From Marinobacter litoralis (GTDB taxonomy: Bacteria; Pseudomonadota; Gammaproteobacteria; Pseudomonadales; Oleiphilaceae), in contig NZ_JAELVS010000001.1 in assembly GCF_016427555.1 (NCBI RefSeq), positions 1,054,001 to 1,118,000 of the forward strand: a stretch of DNA of 64,000 nt. Reading direction: 5' to 3'. The notes under the pieces were generated by a model. The model had not been told where the DNA came from, ran no database searches, and saw only the letters and a program-made list of their open reading frames with translations. A program made the translations under genes and the position numbers. Positions within the stretch are counted from its first letter, which is position 1, and each line of letters starts with the position of its first letter. Below, in pieces: positions 40,120-49,380 of the stretch.

Positions 40120-41954
40120 GTGCTTTGGTACCTGTCGAAGTGGTCTTCTCGGGTGAATTCGGTGAATAGGCTGAATTCGCGGCCGATGTGGTAGTTGGCT
40201 TTCAGGTAGAGCTGGTCTTGGCGGTGTTGGCTGCTGACGATCCAGGCTTTGGTTTTGATGCCGGCGAGTAAGCTGACGCTGGGGCTTTGGTGCAGCACGC
40301 CAAAATCGGCGCCGGGGGCGAAGTCGTAGCCGCGGCGGATGTCGTCGTCGATTTCAAGATCAGCCGTGGCCATGGCGAACACTTGGCTGTTATCGCCAAG
40401 GCTCCAGCTGCCTCCGGCTCCGCCTTCCAGATAAGGCGCAAGCACCCGCTGGGTTCCGGTGTCGGTGCGGCGGCCGCCGAAGCCGACTTGCCAGGACGTG
40501 GGCGAGAAGAACTGGTTGCGGGGGCTCAAGGAGCGTATTTCGACGCCGGTGATTTGTTCGACCTGCAGTTCATCGTTGTCGTGATAGAGCCGTGCATCCA
40601 GTCGCAGGAATTGCAGCTGCGCACCGGTTCGGTAGCCTTCGGGGGGATCAACAATGTCGTGATAGGCCGGCCGGATGGTCAGTTCAGTGAATTCGTTGTG
40701 AGCCAGTTGGCCGGAACTCAGGCTGAGCCTGAATGTGTCGTGGCCCTGGTCGTCTCGCACGGTCGGTTCTTTCACCGGGGGGATCGGTTTGGCGTTGTCG
40801 ATGCGGCTTCGACTAACCAATAGCTGGTGCGACAACGGTGCAGCAAACTCTCTCGGCCAGTTGTCGGCTTCGCTCTGGTAGCGCACGTAGTCGTAGGTGG
40901 CATCCAGCAGCCGGGCTTTATCGCCGGCAGGCAGTTGTTGTACCTCCGGATCGCCTACCTTCACGTAGCCGTTGGCGATTGCTGCGGCGATGGTTTGGTG
41001 TTCATCGGGCAGAGATTCCAGGCTGTGGCTAACCGCTGTCGCGGCGGACGGACGGTAGTGGATACTTTCAACCAGATCTTTATCGCGTACCCAGCGTACT
41101 GTGTCGGAAGGGATTGCGTGAGTACTTACTTCCTCTAGAAGGTCTGTTCCCGGGCGGGCCACGTCAATCAGTGCGAGCAAGCGGTACGCACAGTTTTCGT
41201 CAAAGAAATAATAGTCGAAGTTTTTGTCCTGAATTTCCCAGGTGTGGGCAAGCATGGTGTCTACTTCGTGCTGACTCAGGTTCAGGGTGTATTCCCACAA
41301 GTCACGGTGCTCGATGTCGTTGTACAGGCGGATCATCTCGTAATAGGGCTTGATGGAGGTGATCCCCGGATAGCCGCCAAAGATGCCGCGGTAGGCGAAC
41401 AACAATTCGCTGTCGTGCTCGGCGGCGTCGGCGGCGTAGGAAATGGTATTTGCCAATAGCAGGTCGGTTTCGTTGTCGTCTTGAGGCGGATCCAGCCGCA
41501 GAAAGGTATGGCCAAACATGGACGATGGGCTGTTCAGATACGAAGCAGCGAATACCAATGTGACCTTCTCGGTGTTTAATGTGTCAAACCAGCCCTCGTA
41601 CGCCGGGCAACTGACCGGTTCCTCGGGTAAATCGAGCTGTTCACGCAGCCAGGCATCCCGGGCAGGGAAGCGGCAGCGGGCGTGATCGTCACCTTCGCCG
41701 GGCTGTTGTATGGCGGCAAGCGTCGCCATGAGTTCTGTTTTTGGATTGGTTTTGCCATCCTCGCTCAGGAAAAACGCAGGATCGTCGGCCTGACTGGTGT
41801 AGCCGGAATCAAAACGGTTTTCGTGGTAATGACCGAGTGTCAGCCAAACCGGGTGTTCGTAGAGGTTCTCGGGGGTTGAAGCGAAGGCATTGTGGGTAGC
41901 CAAGGTGCCAGCAAGCCATAAAGCGGCCTGCCCAGTGCGCAAGAGGTAGCCCAT
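40089..41954 (-). CDS. DUF4105 (Lnb N-terminal periplasmic domain) protein
   Basis: 621 residues with a signal peptide (cleavage after AFA, about residue 25). The DUF4105 domain is about 120-330, with SSMFGHTFLRLDPP and DENCAYRLLALIDV. The second half (about 400-621) has alternating hydrophobic patterning and ends in HAYF, resembling an outer-membrane beta barrel. DUF4105 matches the N-terminal part of the lacto-N-biosidase family region; the residues shown (His, Asn-Cys) suggest an NlpC/P60-like hydrolase (inference). Operonic with the hydrolase and DUF3015 genes. Confidence 0.88.
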   Translation of the reverse strand: MGYLLRTGQAALWLAGTLATHNAFASTPENLYEHPVWLTLGHYHENRFDSGYTSQADDPAFFLSEDGKTNPKTELMATLAAIQQPGEGDDHARCRFPARDAWLREQLDLPEEPVSCPAYEGWFDTLNTEKVTLVFAASYLNSPSSMFGHTFLRLDPPQDDNETDLLLANTISYAADAAEHDSELLFAYRGIFGGYPGITSIKPYYEMIRLYNDIEHRDLWEYTLNLSQHEVDTMLAHTWEIQDKNFDYYFFDENCAYRLLALIDVARPGTDLLEEVSTHAIPSDTVRWVRDKDLVESIHYRPSAATAVSHSLESLPDEHQTIAAAIANGYVKVGDPEVQQLPAGDKARLLDATYDYVRYQSEADNWPREFAAPLSHQLLVSRSRIDNAKPIPPVKEPTVRDDQGHDTFRLSLSSGQLAHNEFTELTIRPAYHDIVDPPEGYRTGAQLQFLRLDARLYHDNDELQVEQITGVEIRSLSPRNQFFSPTSWQVGFGGRRTDTGTQRVLAPYLEGGAGGSWSLGDNSQVFAMATADLEIDDDIRRGYDFAPGADFGVLHQSPSVSLLAGIKTKAWIVSSQHRQDQLYLKANYHIGREFSLFTEFTREDHFDRYQSTWQAGIHAYF

Positions 41955-42036
41955 GGGTGGTTGGTACTTCCGGGTTGAGTGAAGAAAGGATAGTGCGCCA
42001 TCCGTGGCGCAGGTTCAATCCTTCGGGGCTCGGCGA

Positions 42037-42501
42037 TTAGGCCGCTACGTACTTGCTCAGAGATTTGTTCTGCTCAAGCAGGGCCACAATGGCGTCTACC
42101 GCTTCGCCAGAAGTGGTTTCAGAGTTCGGGAAGATGGTTGCGAAGTTGTCCTGAAGTACCTGACGGAAATCAGCGCGGTCCGCTTCTTCTACGCCAAGAA
42201 GAACGGCGAGGGTGTCCAGGTTTTCGCCGGAGCCTCGGGACATGTCACGAGCAACCTTGTCGATGTTGCTGTCCATGTACATGGCCATAGATTGCACTGA
42301 CTGGTTGGTGGAGCAACCCAAAGTACCGGTGGTCATACCAAAGGTCTGGTTACCAAAGGTTCCGTTGGTGGTTGCCGCCAGCACGTGTGGAGCAATGCCG
42401 GACTGTCCCTTCCAGATCATGGCGCCAACACCACAGCCCGGCTGCGCGAAGGCCATAGAAGAAGCACCTAGAAGAATTGCACCTGCGATCAGTTTTTTCA
42501 T
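42037..42501 (-). CDS. DUF3015 family periplasmic protein
   Basis: 154 residues from ATG 42501, MKKLIAGAILLGASSMAFA signal peptide, mature part starting QPGCGVGAMIWKGQSG. The segment LAATTNGTFGNQTFGMTTGT is the family hallmark, with paired Cys residues probably forming a disulfide. Function unknown. It is first of a three-gene set with the DUF4105 protein and lipoprotein hydrolase (82 nt gap). A longer in-frame start at 42561 lacks a signal peptide at its end and is rejected. Confidence 0.9.
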   Translation of the reverse strand: MKKLIAGAILLGASSMAFAQPGCGVGAMIWKGQSGIAPHVLAATTNGTFGNQTFGMTTGTLGCSTNQSVQSMAMYMDSNIDKVARDMSRGSGENLDTLAVLLGVEEADRADFRQVLQDNFATIFPNSETTSGEAVDAIVALLEQNKSLSKYVAA

Positions 42502-42721
42502 TATCCACTCCTTGTGTGGTTTTTCTCTCGTCACAAAACGCCGAAACGTAAGGCTGATCATTTATTTGATGAGAACGGCCCGCGGGGCGTAAGCCGGCCG
42601 CAAGCCGTTCACGTAAGTATACACAAGTTTGGAAAAACGCAAGTGGTGCGAGGTACTTAGCTCGATTTTATGAACGGGTTCTTATTGCTAATTCGCTTAT
42701 AAACTGAATTGTTATATTGAG

Positions 42722-42750
42722 TTGTCATATGAGGTTGAGTTGCGTATAGT
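42722..42750 (+). promoter_or_regulatory. Promoter of the small lipoprotein gene
   Basis: -35 TTGTCA (42722-42727), 17-bp spacer, -10 TATAGT (42745-42750), 41 nt upstream of the ATG at 42792. Confidence 0.65.
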
Positions 42751-42791
42751 GCCGCCGGCCAAGATGGCGACCTATAAAGACACATGGAGAC

Positions 42792-43238
42792 ATGATTGTG
42801 AAAAAACTGCTTATTGCCTCAAGCCTTGTAATGGCCGGCGCGCTGACTGGTTGTAGCTCACTGAACACCAGTGCCCCTTCTCTGCCCCTGACCGGTGCTG
42901 TTGCCACAGACGTAAAAGCTGACATCGAAGTTGGCGAAAAAATCACTGGCGAATCTTCTGTTACTCAGCTGTTTGGTCTGCTGACTCTGGGTGCTGACAA
43001 GGAATACGCTGACGGTGTTGCTTACGGTGCTAACGGTGGCGGTTCTCTGCTTTCACTGGGCGGCGCTTCTTTGACTGAAAGAGTGAAGTCTGCAGCAGCT
43101 TACAACGCCATTACCGAGTCCGGCGCTGATGTGATCGTAGCACCTCGCTACACCATCAAGCAGGAAGGCTACGGCTTCTTTGGCACCATCGACGTAAAAG
43201 TTGAAGGTTACAAAGGTACAATCCGAAGCATCAAATAA
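42792..43238 (+). CDS. Small lipoprotein of unknown function
   Basis: 148 residues with lipobox LTGC (Cys about residue 21). The mature domain is small and Gly/Ala-rich, ending SGADVIVAPRYTIKQEGYGF and a Lys-rich strand. The pattern (repeated alternating strands, SAAAYNAI helix) is shared by a widespread family of small lipoproteins near TRL-type proteins, but I cannot assign a function. It is monocistronic with its own promoter and terminator. A GTG two codons downstream is an alternative start. Confidence 0.85.
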   Translation: MIVKKLLIASSLVMAGALTGCSSLNTSAPSLPLTGAVATDVKADIEVGEKITGESSVTQLFGLLTLGADKEYADGVAYGANGGGSLLSLGGASLTERVKSAAAYNAITESGADVIVAPRYTIKQEGYGFFGTIDVKVEGYKGTIRSIK

Positions 43239-43253
43239 GCTTTGTGATTGGTG

Positions 43254-43292
43254 AAAAAGCCGGAGCGGGTTAACCCTTACTCCGGCTTTTTT
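43254..43292. terminator. Terminator between the lipoprotein and livF
   Basis: AAAAAGCCGGAG paired with CTCCGGCTTTTTT. A/T tracts on both sides allow it to serve the convergent genes. Confidence 0.9.
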
Positions 43293-43304
43293 GATGGGAG
43301 AATA

Positions 43305-44006
43305 TCATCCCCCCAGATACGCCTCCCGAACTTCCGGGTTGCTCAGCAAGTTCTTGCCGGTGTCGTGCAGCCGAATCTTTCCGGTTTCAAGGACATAGCC
43401 CCGGTCGGCCAGGTTCAGTGCTTGATGAGCGTTCTGCTCAACCAGAAACACGGTAATTCCCTCGTCTCGTAAGTGGCCGATAATCTCGAATATCTGCTGG
43501 ATGATGATCGGTGCCAACCCCAGGGATGGCTCGTCCAGGATGATCATCTTGGGTTTACTCATCAAGGCCCGACCAATGGCCAGCATTTGCTGTTCACCGC
43601 CTGACATGGTGCCGGCACGTTGGTTTTCCCGCTCTTTGAGCCGGGGGAACAACTCGTAAACGTGATCCTGGCTTTTTCGAATCTCGGCTTTTGTGTTGAA
43701 GAATCCCCCCATATGCAGGTTTTCTTCGACCGTCAGGCCGGAGAAGACCCGCCGGCCTTCGGGCACGATAGCGATGCCGGAGCGCATAATGTTGGAAGTG
43801 GCATCGTGTGTGATGTCCTTTCCTTCCAGAATAATGCGCCCGGAACTGGCCTGCGGATTACCGCAAACCGTCATCAGCAAAGTGGTTTTACCGGCACCGT
43901 TGGCGCCAATCAACGAAACAATTTCCCCCTTGTTCACTTCAACCGAGACCCCGTGCAAGGCCTCGATTTTTCCGTAGTGCGTATGAACGTTTTCCAGTAC
44001 TAGCAT
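43305..44006 (-). CDS. livF: Branched-chain amino acid ABC transporter ATP-binding protein LivF
   Basis: 233 residues. Walker A GANGAGKTT, signature MSGGEQQMLAIGRAL, Walker B MIILDEPSLGL; the LivF-specific PEGRRVFSGLTVEENL is present. Last gene of livKHMGF; 9 nt after livG. Confidence 0.96.
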   Translation of the reverse strand: MLVLENVHTHYGKIEALHGVSVEVNKGEIVSLIGANGAGKTTLLMTVCGNPQASSGRIILEGKDITHDATSNIMRSGIAIVPEGRRVFSGLTVEENLHMGGFFNTKAEIRKSQDHVYELFPRLKERENQRAGTMSGGEQQMLAIGRALMSKPKMIILDEPSLGLAPIIIQQIFEIIGHLRDEGITVFLVEQNAHQALNLADRGYVLETGKIRLHDTGKNLLSNPEVREAYLGG

Positions 44007-44015
44007 GGTTTTTCC

Positions 44016-44771
44016 TCAGGCCTCGCCCAGATAAGCTTTGATCACGTCGTCGTTCTGGCGAACTTCGTCGGGGGTACCGCTGGCCAGAGGGCGGCCCTGG
44101 TTGATCACGGTAATCCGGTCGGAAATGTCCATTACGAGGCTCATGTCGTGCTCGATGAGCAGTACTGACACGTTGTAGTCCTCTTTCAGGCTCATGATCA
44201 GCTGATTGAGATCTTTGGTTTCAGCCGGGTTGAGGCCGGCGGCGGGCTCGTCAAGCATCAGCAGCTTGGGCTCGGTGACCATGCAGCGGGCAATCTCCAG
44301 ACGACGTTGCTGGCCGTAGGCCAGGTTGCCGGCTTCACGGTTGGCAAGTTCCAGCAGGCCAACCCGTTCCAGCCAATACGCTGCTTTGTCCAGCGAACGT
44401 GTTTCCCGGGATCGATAGTCCGGCGTTTTTAGCAGTCCTGAAAGCAAATTGGTGTTGAGGTGACGGTGCTGAGCGACCAACAGGTTCTCGACCACCGACA
44501 TTTGATTAAACAACCGAACGTGCTGGAAGGTGCGCACCATGCCGAGCCGCGAGATCTTGTAGTCCGGCTTGCCTTGTACCTGTTTACCTTGAAACAGAAT
44601 CTTGCCGCCAGTGGGTTTGTAGAATCCGCTCACGCAGTTGAACACGGTGGTTTTACCGGCACCGTTGGGGCCGATCACCGAGACGATTTCATGGTTCTGA
44701 ACGTCCAGATTGACGCCATCCACGGCCAGCAGACCGCCGAAGCGCATGGACAGATCGTGTACTTCTAGCAT
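44016..44771 (-). CDS. livG: Branched-chain amino acid ABC transporter ATP-binding protein LivG
   Basis: 251 residues from ATG 44771 (MLEVHDLSMRFGGLLAVDGV). Walker A GPNGAGKTT, LivG-type VRTFQHVRLFNQMSVVENL, signature LAYGQQRRLEIARCM, Walker B LLMLDEPAAGLNP. The start 5 nt after livM is chosen; a longer frame would overlap livM by 64 nt. Confidence 0.96.
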   Translation of the reverse strand: MLEVHDLSMRFGGLLAVDGVNLDVQNHEIVSVIGPNGAGKTTVFNCVSGFYKPTGGKILFQGKQVQGKPDYKISRLGMVRTFQHVRLFNQMSVVENLLVAQHRHLNTNLLSGLLKTPDYRSRETRSLDKAAYWLERVGLLELANREAGNLAYGQQRRLEIARCMVTEPKLLMLDEPAAGLNPAETKDLNQLIMSLKEDYNVSVLLIEHDMSLVMDISDRITVINQGRPLASGTPDEVRQNDDVIKAYLGEA

Positions 44772-44776
44772 ACCTG

Positions 44777-46048
44777 TCACTCCTGCCGTTTCAGTGCAAT
44801 GGGAATTCGACGCATAGGCATCAGACCCTGAGGCCGCCATACCATCATCAGAACCATGGCGGCCCCGAAGACAAGCATTCGGAAGTCTGAGAACTCACGC
44901 GCGAGTTCCGGCAGGATAGTGACGGCGATGGCCGCGAGAATGACTCCGATCTGGGACCCCATCCCGCCGAGCACCACAATGGCCAGAATGATGGCGGATT
45001 CCAGGAAGACGAAGGATTCCGGGCTGATGAACCCCTGTTTGGACGCGAACACGGTGCCGGCAAATCCGGCGAAGAAGGCACCGATGGTGAACGCAGAAAG
45101 CTTCACGGCGGTGCGGCTCAAGCCAAGAGAGCGGGCGGCAATTTCGTCTTCCCGAAGAGCTTCCCAGGCCCGACCAACCGGCATGCGCATCAGGCGGCGA
45201 ATCACCAGGGCAGTAATGACCGCGAGCACCAGGGCGATCAGGTACAGGAAAATCACCTTGTGCTCACCGCTGTAGGCGATGCCAAAGGTTTCGTGGAAGG
45301 AAGTATTGCCTTCTTCTTTGACTCGGCGCCCGAATTCCATGCCGAACAAGGTCGGGTCAGGGATGCCGCCGATACCGTTAGGGCCGCCGGTCACCGCCGT
45401 CCAGTTGTTCAAAAGGATGCGGATAATCTCGCCAAAGCCCAGCGTCACAATGGCGAGATAATCGCCTCGCAACCTTAATACCGGGAACCCGAGGACCATA
45501 CCGAAGGTTGCGGCCAGCAAGGCACCAACCGGCAAGGCCATCCAGAAGGTGAAGCCGAAGTAGTGGTATAGCAGGGCGAAGGTGTAGGCGCCGACGGCAT
45601 AGAAGGCGACGTAGCCAAGGTCGAGCAGACCGGCCAGACCGACTACCACGTTCAGGCCCAAAGCCAGCATGATGTAGATAAGCACCAGTGTGGCCAGATC
45701 GACCGCGCCCCGCGACACCACGAACGGCCAGAACAGGGCCAGCACGATAATGCCCGTAAGCACCCAGGCCTCTACTTTTGCCCGTTTCTCTGCTGGCATA
45801 GGTTCGCGCCCGCTAAGCGGATTCAGCTTGGGCAGTTTACCCAGGTTGCCCATGATGCTGTCACGGAACAGCTGGAAGAAAAACACGATACCGGCGGCCA
45901 GAAATATCGAGATGACGGTAGTTGGGGTTGCGCCTTCAATCCCGATTTCGGTGCCCTGGGCCACAAGGTTCAAGCCGAGGATCGGGTAGGCGATAACGAC
46001 GGTGACGATTGCGCAGAACAGCGCATGCTTCAGGTTGTGTGTTGCCAT
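44777..46048 (-). CDS. livM: High-affinity branched-chain amino acid permease LivM
   Basis: 423 residues. About ten membrane segments; an N-terminal extension of the LivHM DUF3382 type (1-110) precedes the permease core with [20 protein letters not shown] and the EAA-like loop [18 protein letters not shown]. It overlaps livH by 1 nt (TGATG). Confidence 0.96.
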   Translation of the reverse strand: MATHNLKHALFCAIVTVVIAYPILGLNLVAQGTEIGIEGATPTTVISIFLAAGIVFFFQLFRDSIMGNLGKLPKLNPLSGREPMPAEKRAKVEAWVLTGIIVLALFWPFVVSRGAVDLATLVLIYIMLALGLNVVVGLAGLLDLGYVAFYAVGAYTFALLYHYFGFTFWMALPVGALLAATFGMVLGFPVLRLRGDYLAIVTLGFGEIIRILLNNWTAVTGGPNGIGGIPDPTLFGMEFGRRVKEEGNTSFHETFGIAYSGEHKVIFLYLIALVLAVITALVIRRLMRMPVGRAWEALREDEIAARSLGLSRTAVKLSAFTIGAFFAGFAGTVFASKQGFISPESFVFLESAIILAIVVLGGMGSQIGVILAAIAVTILPELAREFSDFRMLVFGAAMVLMMVWRPQGLMPMRRIPIALKRQE

Positions 46049-46971
46049 CAGATCTTCTCAACCTCCGGTTTGCCAAGCAGGCCGGTGGGTTTGAACAGCA
46101 GAATCAGGATCAGCAAGCTGAACGAAACAACGTCTTTGTATTCGCCGCTCAGATACCCGGAGGTCATGCTTTCCGAGACACCGAGTATCAAGCCGCCCAG
46201 CATGGCGCCGGGAATGCTGCCAATACCGCCCAGTACCGCCGCGGTAAAGGCTTTCAAGCCGGCGATAAAGCCAAACAACGGGTCAACCGAGCCGTAGTAC
46301 ATGCCCAGTAACAAACCGGCAACAGCCGCCAGCGATGCGCCGATGACAAAGGTCGCGGAAATGATCCGGTTGGTATCGATGCCCAGCAGGTTGGCCATGC
46401 CAAGATCCTGAGACACCGCCCGGCAGGCCCGCCCGATGCGTGAGCGTGAGATAAACAAAGACAGCAACGTCATGCAGACCAGTGTGGTGATAAAAATGGT
46501 GATTTGCATGTAAGAGAGCGAAAGCTGGAAGCTTTCAGGTGCGCCAAACCGGAAACCGTCGTCGATCAGTGCCGGGAAGCCGATGTTGCGTGAACCTTGA
46601 GCCAAGTGCACATAGTTCTGCAGGAAGATCGACATACCGATGGCGGATATCAGCGGGATCAGCCGGTGTCGTCCACGAACCGGGCGATAAGCGACCCGTT
46701 CAACGGCCCAGCCCATGGAGCTGGAAACGATCACCGCGCAAATCAGCGCAACCAATAAAATCACAGGTAACCAGGCAATGCCAAGCGTGGCCAAGCCGGT
46801 AATGGCAATAAGCGCCGTGTAAGCGCCGATCATGTAGATTTCGCCGTGGGCGAAGTTGATCATGCCGATAATGCCGTAAACCATCGTATAGCCGATGGCG
46901 ATCAGGGCGTAAGTGCTTCCGATCGTGAGCCCGTTAACGAGCTGTTGGGAAAAATACAGGAGGTCTTGCAT
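46048..46971 (-). CDS. livH: High-affinity branched-chain amino acid permease LivH
   Basis: 307 residues. About eight membrane segments, with [20 protein letters not shown] near the N-terminus and coupling loop [18 protein letters not shown]. It pairs with LivM. It is separated from livK by a 97-nt gap containing a strong hairpin. Confidence 0.96.
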   Translation of the reverse strand: MQDLLYFSQQLVNGLTIGSTYALIAIGYTMVYGIIGMINFAHGEIYMIGAYTALIAITGLATLGIAWLPVILLVALICAVIVSSSMGWAVERVAYRPVRGRHRLIPLISAIGMSIFLQNYVHLAQGSRNIGFPALIDDGFRFGAPESFQLSLSYMQITIFITTLVCMTLLSLFISRSRIGRACRAVSQDLGMANLLGIDTNRIISATFVIGASLAAVAGLLLGMYYGSVDPLFGFIAGLKAFTAAVLGGIGSIPGAMLGGLILGVSESMTSGYLSGEYKDVVSFSLLILILLFKPTGLLGKPEVEKI

Positions 46972-47002
46972 GCTGAGGGAGCTCCGAATGCATACGGCCA
47001 GA

Positions 47003-47040
47003 AAAGCACCTTCCCCCGGATCGCGGTGGGAAGGTGCTTC
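47003..47040 (-). terminator. Intra-operon hairpin between livK and livH
   Basis: GAAGCACCTTCCC paired with GGGAAGGTGCTTTTC on the minus strand (12-13 bp, about 12-nt loop), followed by a short U tract. It probably gives partial termination or 3'-end protection so that the binding protein is made in excess over the permease. Confidence 0.7.
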
Positions 47041-47068
47041 TATTCATACCTCTGAAAGAGGGGTGGGC

Positions 47069-48181
47069 TTACTGTGCCGGAGTCTTGCTGCCGTCAGAGT
47101 GCCATTCGTACACCACAAATTCGAAGGACTTGAGGTCCCCGGCCTTGTCGTATTGAACGGTTCCGATCGGAGTGTCAAAGCTGTTGGCGCGCAGAGCGGC
47201 GGCAACGTCAAATGGATCAGAGGAATCGGCTTGTTTGATGCCTTCAGCGACCAGCTGAACAGCGGTGTAAGAAGGCAGAACGAACGGGCCAGACGGGTCT
47301 TCGCCCTTGTCTTTGAAGGCTTTGACCAGCTCCTGGTTCTCGGCTTTCTCGTCAAAGCTGGGCGGTAGAGTGACCAGCAAGCCTTCAGCGGCCTCACCGG
47401 CAATGGTATTGATATCTTTGTTGCCAACGCCTTCGGGGCCCATGAACTTCGCGGTGACATCATTCTGGCGAGCCTGGCGCAGAATCAAACCAAGTTCAGG
47501 GTGATAGCCGCCGTAGTAGACGAAGTCCACGTCGGCTTGCTTGATTTTCGTGACCAGCGACGAGAAATCTTTGTCGCCGGCGGTGATGCCTTCGAACATC
47601 GCAACTTCGATGCCGGCGTTTTTCAGGGTGTCACGAACCGCCGTGGCAATGCCTTCACCGTACTGCTGCTTATCGTGAACAACCGCAACCCGCTCCGGTT
47701 TCTGGCTGGCAATGTAGTTACCGGCAACCGGGCCCTGCATGCTGTCCAGGCCGATGGTGCGGAACACCAGCTCATAGCCGCGTTCGGTGATTTCCGGGCT
47801 GGTGGAAGCCGGGGTGATCATCAGGATGCCTTCGTCTTCATAAATGTCGGAGGCAGGCTGGGTCGAGCTGGAGCAGAGGTGGCCGATAACGTACTGAACC
47901 CCTTCGTTCACCAGCCGGTTGGCAACGGTAACGGCTTGCTTTGGGTCACAAACGTCATCAACTTCAACGGCAACCAGGTCTTCGCCCATCACACCGCCGT
48001 TGGCATTGATTTGTTCGATAGCCATGCGGGCACCGGAGAACTGCATGTCACCGTACTGAGCGACCGGGCCGGTCATCGGGCCTGCAATGCCAATTTTGAT
48101 ATCTGCGCTAGCCTGGCCAGCGACCATCAGAGCGACCGACGCGCTCACAGCGGTGGCGAGTTTTTTTGCGGAAATGTTCAT
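47069..48181 (-). CDS. livK: Branched-chain amino acid periplasmic binding protein (LivJ/LivK)
   Basis: 370 residues from ATG 48181. Signal peptide (MNISAKKLATAVSASVALMV, cleavage after ASA at about 26) and mature start DIKIGIAGPMTGPVAQYGD. Two-lobed leucine/isoleucine/valine-binding fold with HLCSSSTQPASDIYEDEGI and DFVYYGGYHPE. A consensus -35 TTGACA lies at 48259-48254 upstream, but no clear -10. First gene of the liv cluster. Confidence 0.95.
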   Translation of the reverse strand: MNISAKKLATAVSASVALMVAGQASADIKIGIAGPMTGPVAQYGDMQFSGARMAIEQINANGGVMGEDLVAVEVDDVCDPKQAVTVANRLVNEGVQYVIGHLCSSSTQPASDIYEDEGILMITPASTSPEITERGYELVFRTIGLDSMQGPVAGNYIASQKPERVAVVHDKQQYGEGIATAVRDTLKNAGIEVAMFEGITAGDKDFSSLVTKIKQADVDFVYYGGYHPELGLILRQARQNDVTAKFMGPEGVGNKDINTIAGEAAEGLLVTLPPSFDEKAENQELVKAFKDKGEDPSGPFVLPSYTAVQLVAEGIKQADSSDPFDVAAALRANSFDTPIGTVQYDKAGDLKSFEFVVYEWHSDGSKTPAQ

Positions 48182-48294
48182 CGTGTTTTTTTCCTGTGTG
48201 TCAGGGTTATTCTTATGTTCACAATGAGTTAAGAAACACCACAGCCCAGGCCTTGTCAAGCAAATGCGTGTATGGCCGCGATACATGTGCGCTT

Positions 48295-49206
48295 TTAGGC
48301 ATCTTCCGGGTCGTCGCCATCGATGTAAACCAGATTTTTGAAATTTTCGTGGTCGTGTAATTGCTCGAAGCTTGGGTCAACCGAGGCATCGTCCCGGTAG
48401 GCTTCTGAGATCTCGATGGCTTTGGATAGGTTTGCAACAGCATCTTCCCAGCGGCCGATCTCGGCAAAGGCGCAGGCCAGCTGGTAAAGCGCATGGCCAT
48501 TGTCCGGTGCCAGTTTCAGGGCCCGGTTGCAAAGACTGATGGCCCAGAGCGGTTCTTGTATTTCGAGCACGGCATCGGCTTTGTAGCTCAGCGCTTCAAC
48601 GTCGTCAGGGCGCAGTTCCAGAATCTGGTCGTAGGTGTTGATCTTATTCTGCTGCGAGGTTTCCTGGCTGGCTTTCAGCCAGAGCGCATGCACTTCGTTG
48701 GTCAGTTCGATTTCGGCCTGGTTCTGGTGAATGATCTCGGACTTTTGCTGCAACTGCTCTTCGATCGCTTTCAGGCGTTTTTCGTATTCCACCACCAATT
48801 CGTTGACCCGCTCTTCTGCCAGGCCGGTGAGCTGGTGGCGCATGTCCCGAATCGAGTTCCAGCCGATAACAACCAGAATGGAAGTGGCACCGGCAATCAG
48901 GTAGAAGAAGTAGGTGACGGTATCAGCGGCATAAGACATGGATTTATCGGCCACCGACAGTTCTTTTTCCACGACCTTCTCTATGAGCTCGGCGCGGGTG
49001 TTCTGCATGTCTTGGCGAAGTGCTTTGGTTTCGTCGAGCAGGTAAAGCTCCACGAAGGGGGTGTACATCGGTTTTTCCAGTGTTTTGATGCTTTCTTCCA
49101 GGTCTTCCTCTGTCAGCTCTTTGTCTGGACCAAGCTCTTGCCCTTGTGCATGGAGATGTCCGGTAAAAATAAGGGCGAGGATGAATACAAGATAGTGCTT
49201 GATCAT
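48295..49206 (-). CDS. Membrane-anchored TPR protein of unknown function
   Basis: 303 residues from ATG 49206. A signal-like N-terminus (MIKHYLVFILALIFTGHLHA) is followed by an acidic stretch, a transmembrane segment (YFFYLIAGATSILVVIGW, about 108-125), a coiled coil (about 140-180), and at least two tetratricopeptide repeats (about 200-275). Acidic C-terminus. It is probably an inner-membrane scaffold with cytoplasmic TPRs; no partner can be named. It is divergent from the MarR gene. Confidence 0.8.
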   Translation of the reverse strand: MIKHYLVFILALIFTGHLHAQGQELGPDKELTEEDLEESIKTLEKPMYTPFVELYLLDETKALRQDMQNTRAELIEKVVEKELSVADKSMSYAADTVTYFFYLIAGATSILVVIGWNSIRDMRHQLTGLAEERVNELVVEYEKRLKAIEEQLQQKSEIIHQNQAEIELTNEVHALWLKASQETSQQNKINTYDQILELRPDDVEALSYKADAVLEIQEPLWAISLCNRALKLAPDNGHALYQLACAFAEIGRWEDAVANLSKAIEISEAYRDDASVDPSFEQLHDHENFKNLVYIDGDDPEDA

Positions 49207-49334
49207 TAAATGTGTCCGTTTTTCAGTAAGGAGAACAGTATCGGTGAATGACCTTAGCACAGTGACTGTTAGAAATAATGTCGGGTGGCGGGCTGGGCTA
49301 GGTAATATTCGCACTTGCATCAAAGCGAGTGAAG

Positions 49335-49358
49335 ACCTCTAATAGTTAGAGGTATAAA
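49335..49358 (+). promoter_or_regulatory. MarR operator and promoter
   Basis: Perfect palindrome ACCTCTAA-TAG-TTAGAGGT (49335-49353). The -10 TATAAA (49353-49358) abuts it and a weak -35 precedes it, so the palindrome fills the spacer. It is 27 nt upstream of the MarR-family gene, indicating autorepression. Confidence 0.75.
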
Positions 49359-49380
49359 TAAACGGCTTGGGAGTCGAGTT

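Noticed and set aside
48265-48300. GCGCACATGTATCGCGGCC stretch resembling the core of the structured repeat
   Set aside because: Only about a dozen bases match, there are no flanking complementary arms and no second hairpin, so it is chance similarity.
49207-49323. Upstream extension of the TPR gene reading MMQVRILPSPAR, reminiscent of translated tRNA 3' ends
   Set aside because: No tRNA fold or CCA end is present; the proper start with signal peptide is at 49206.
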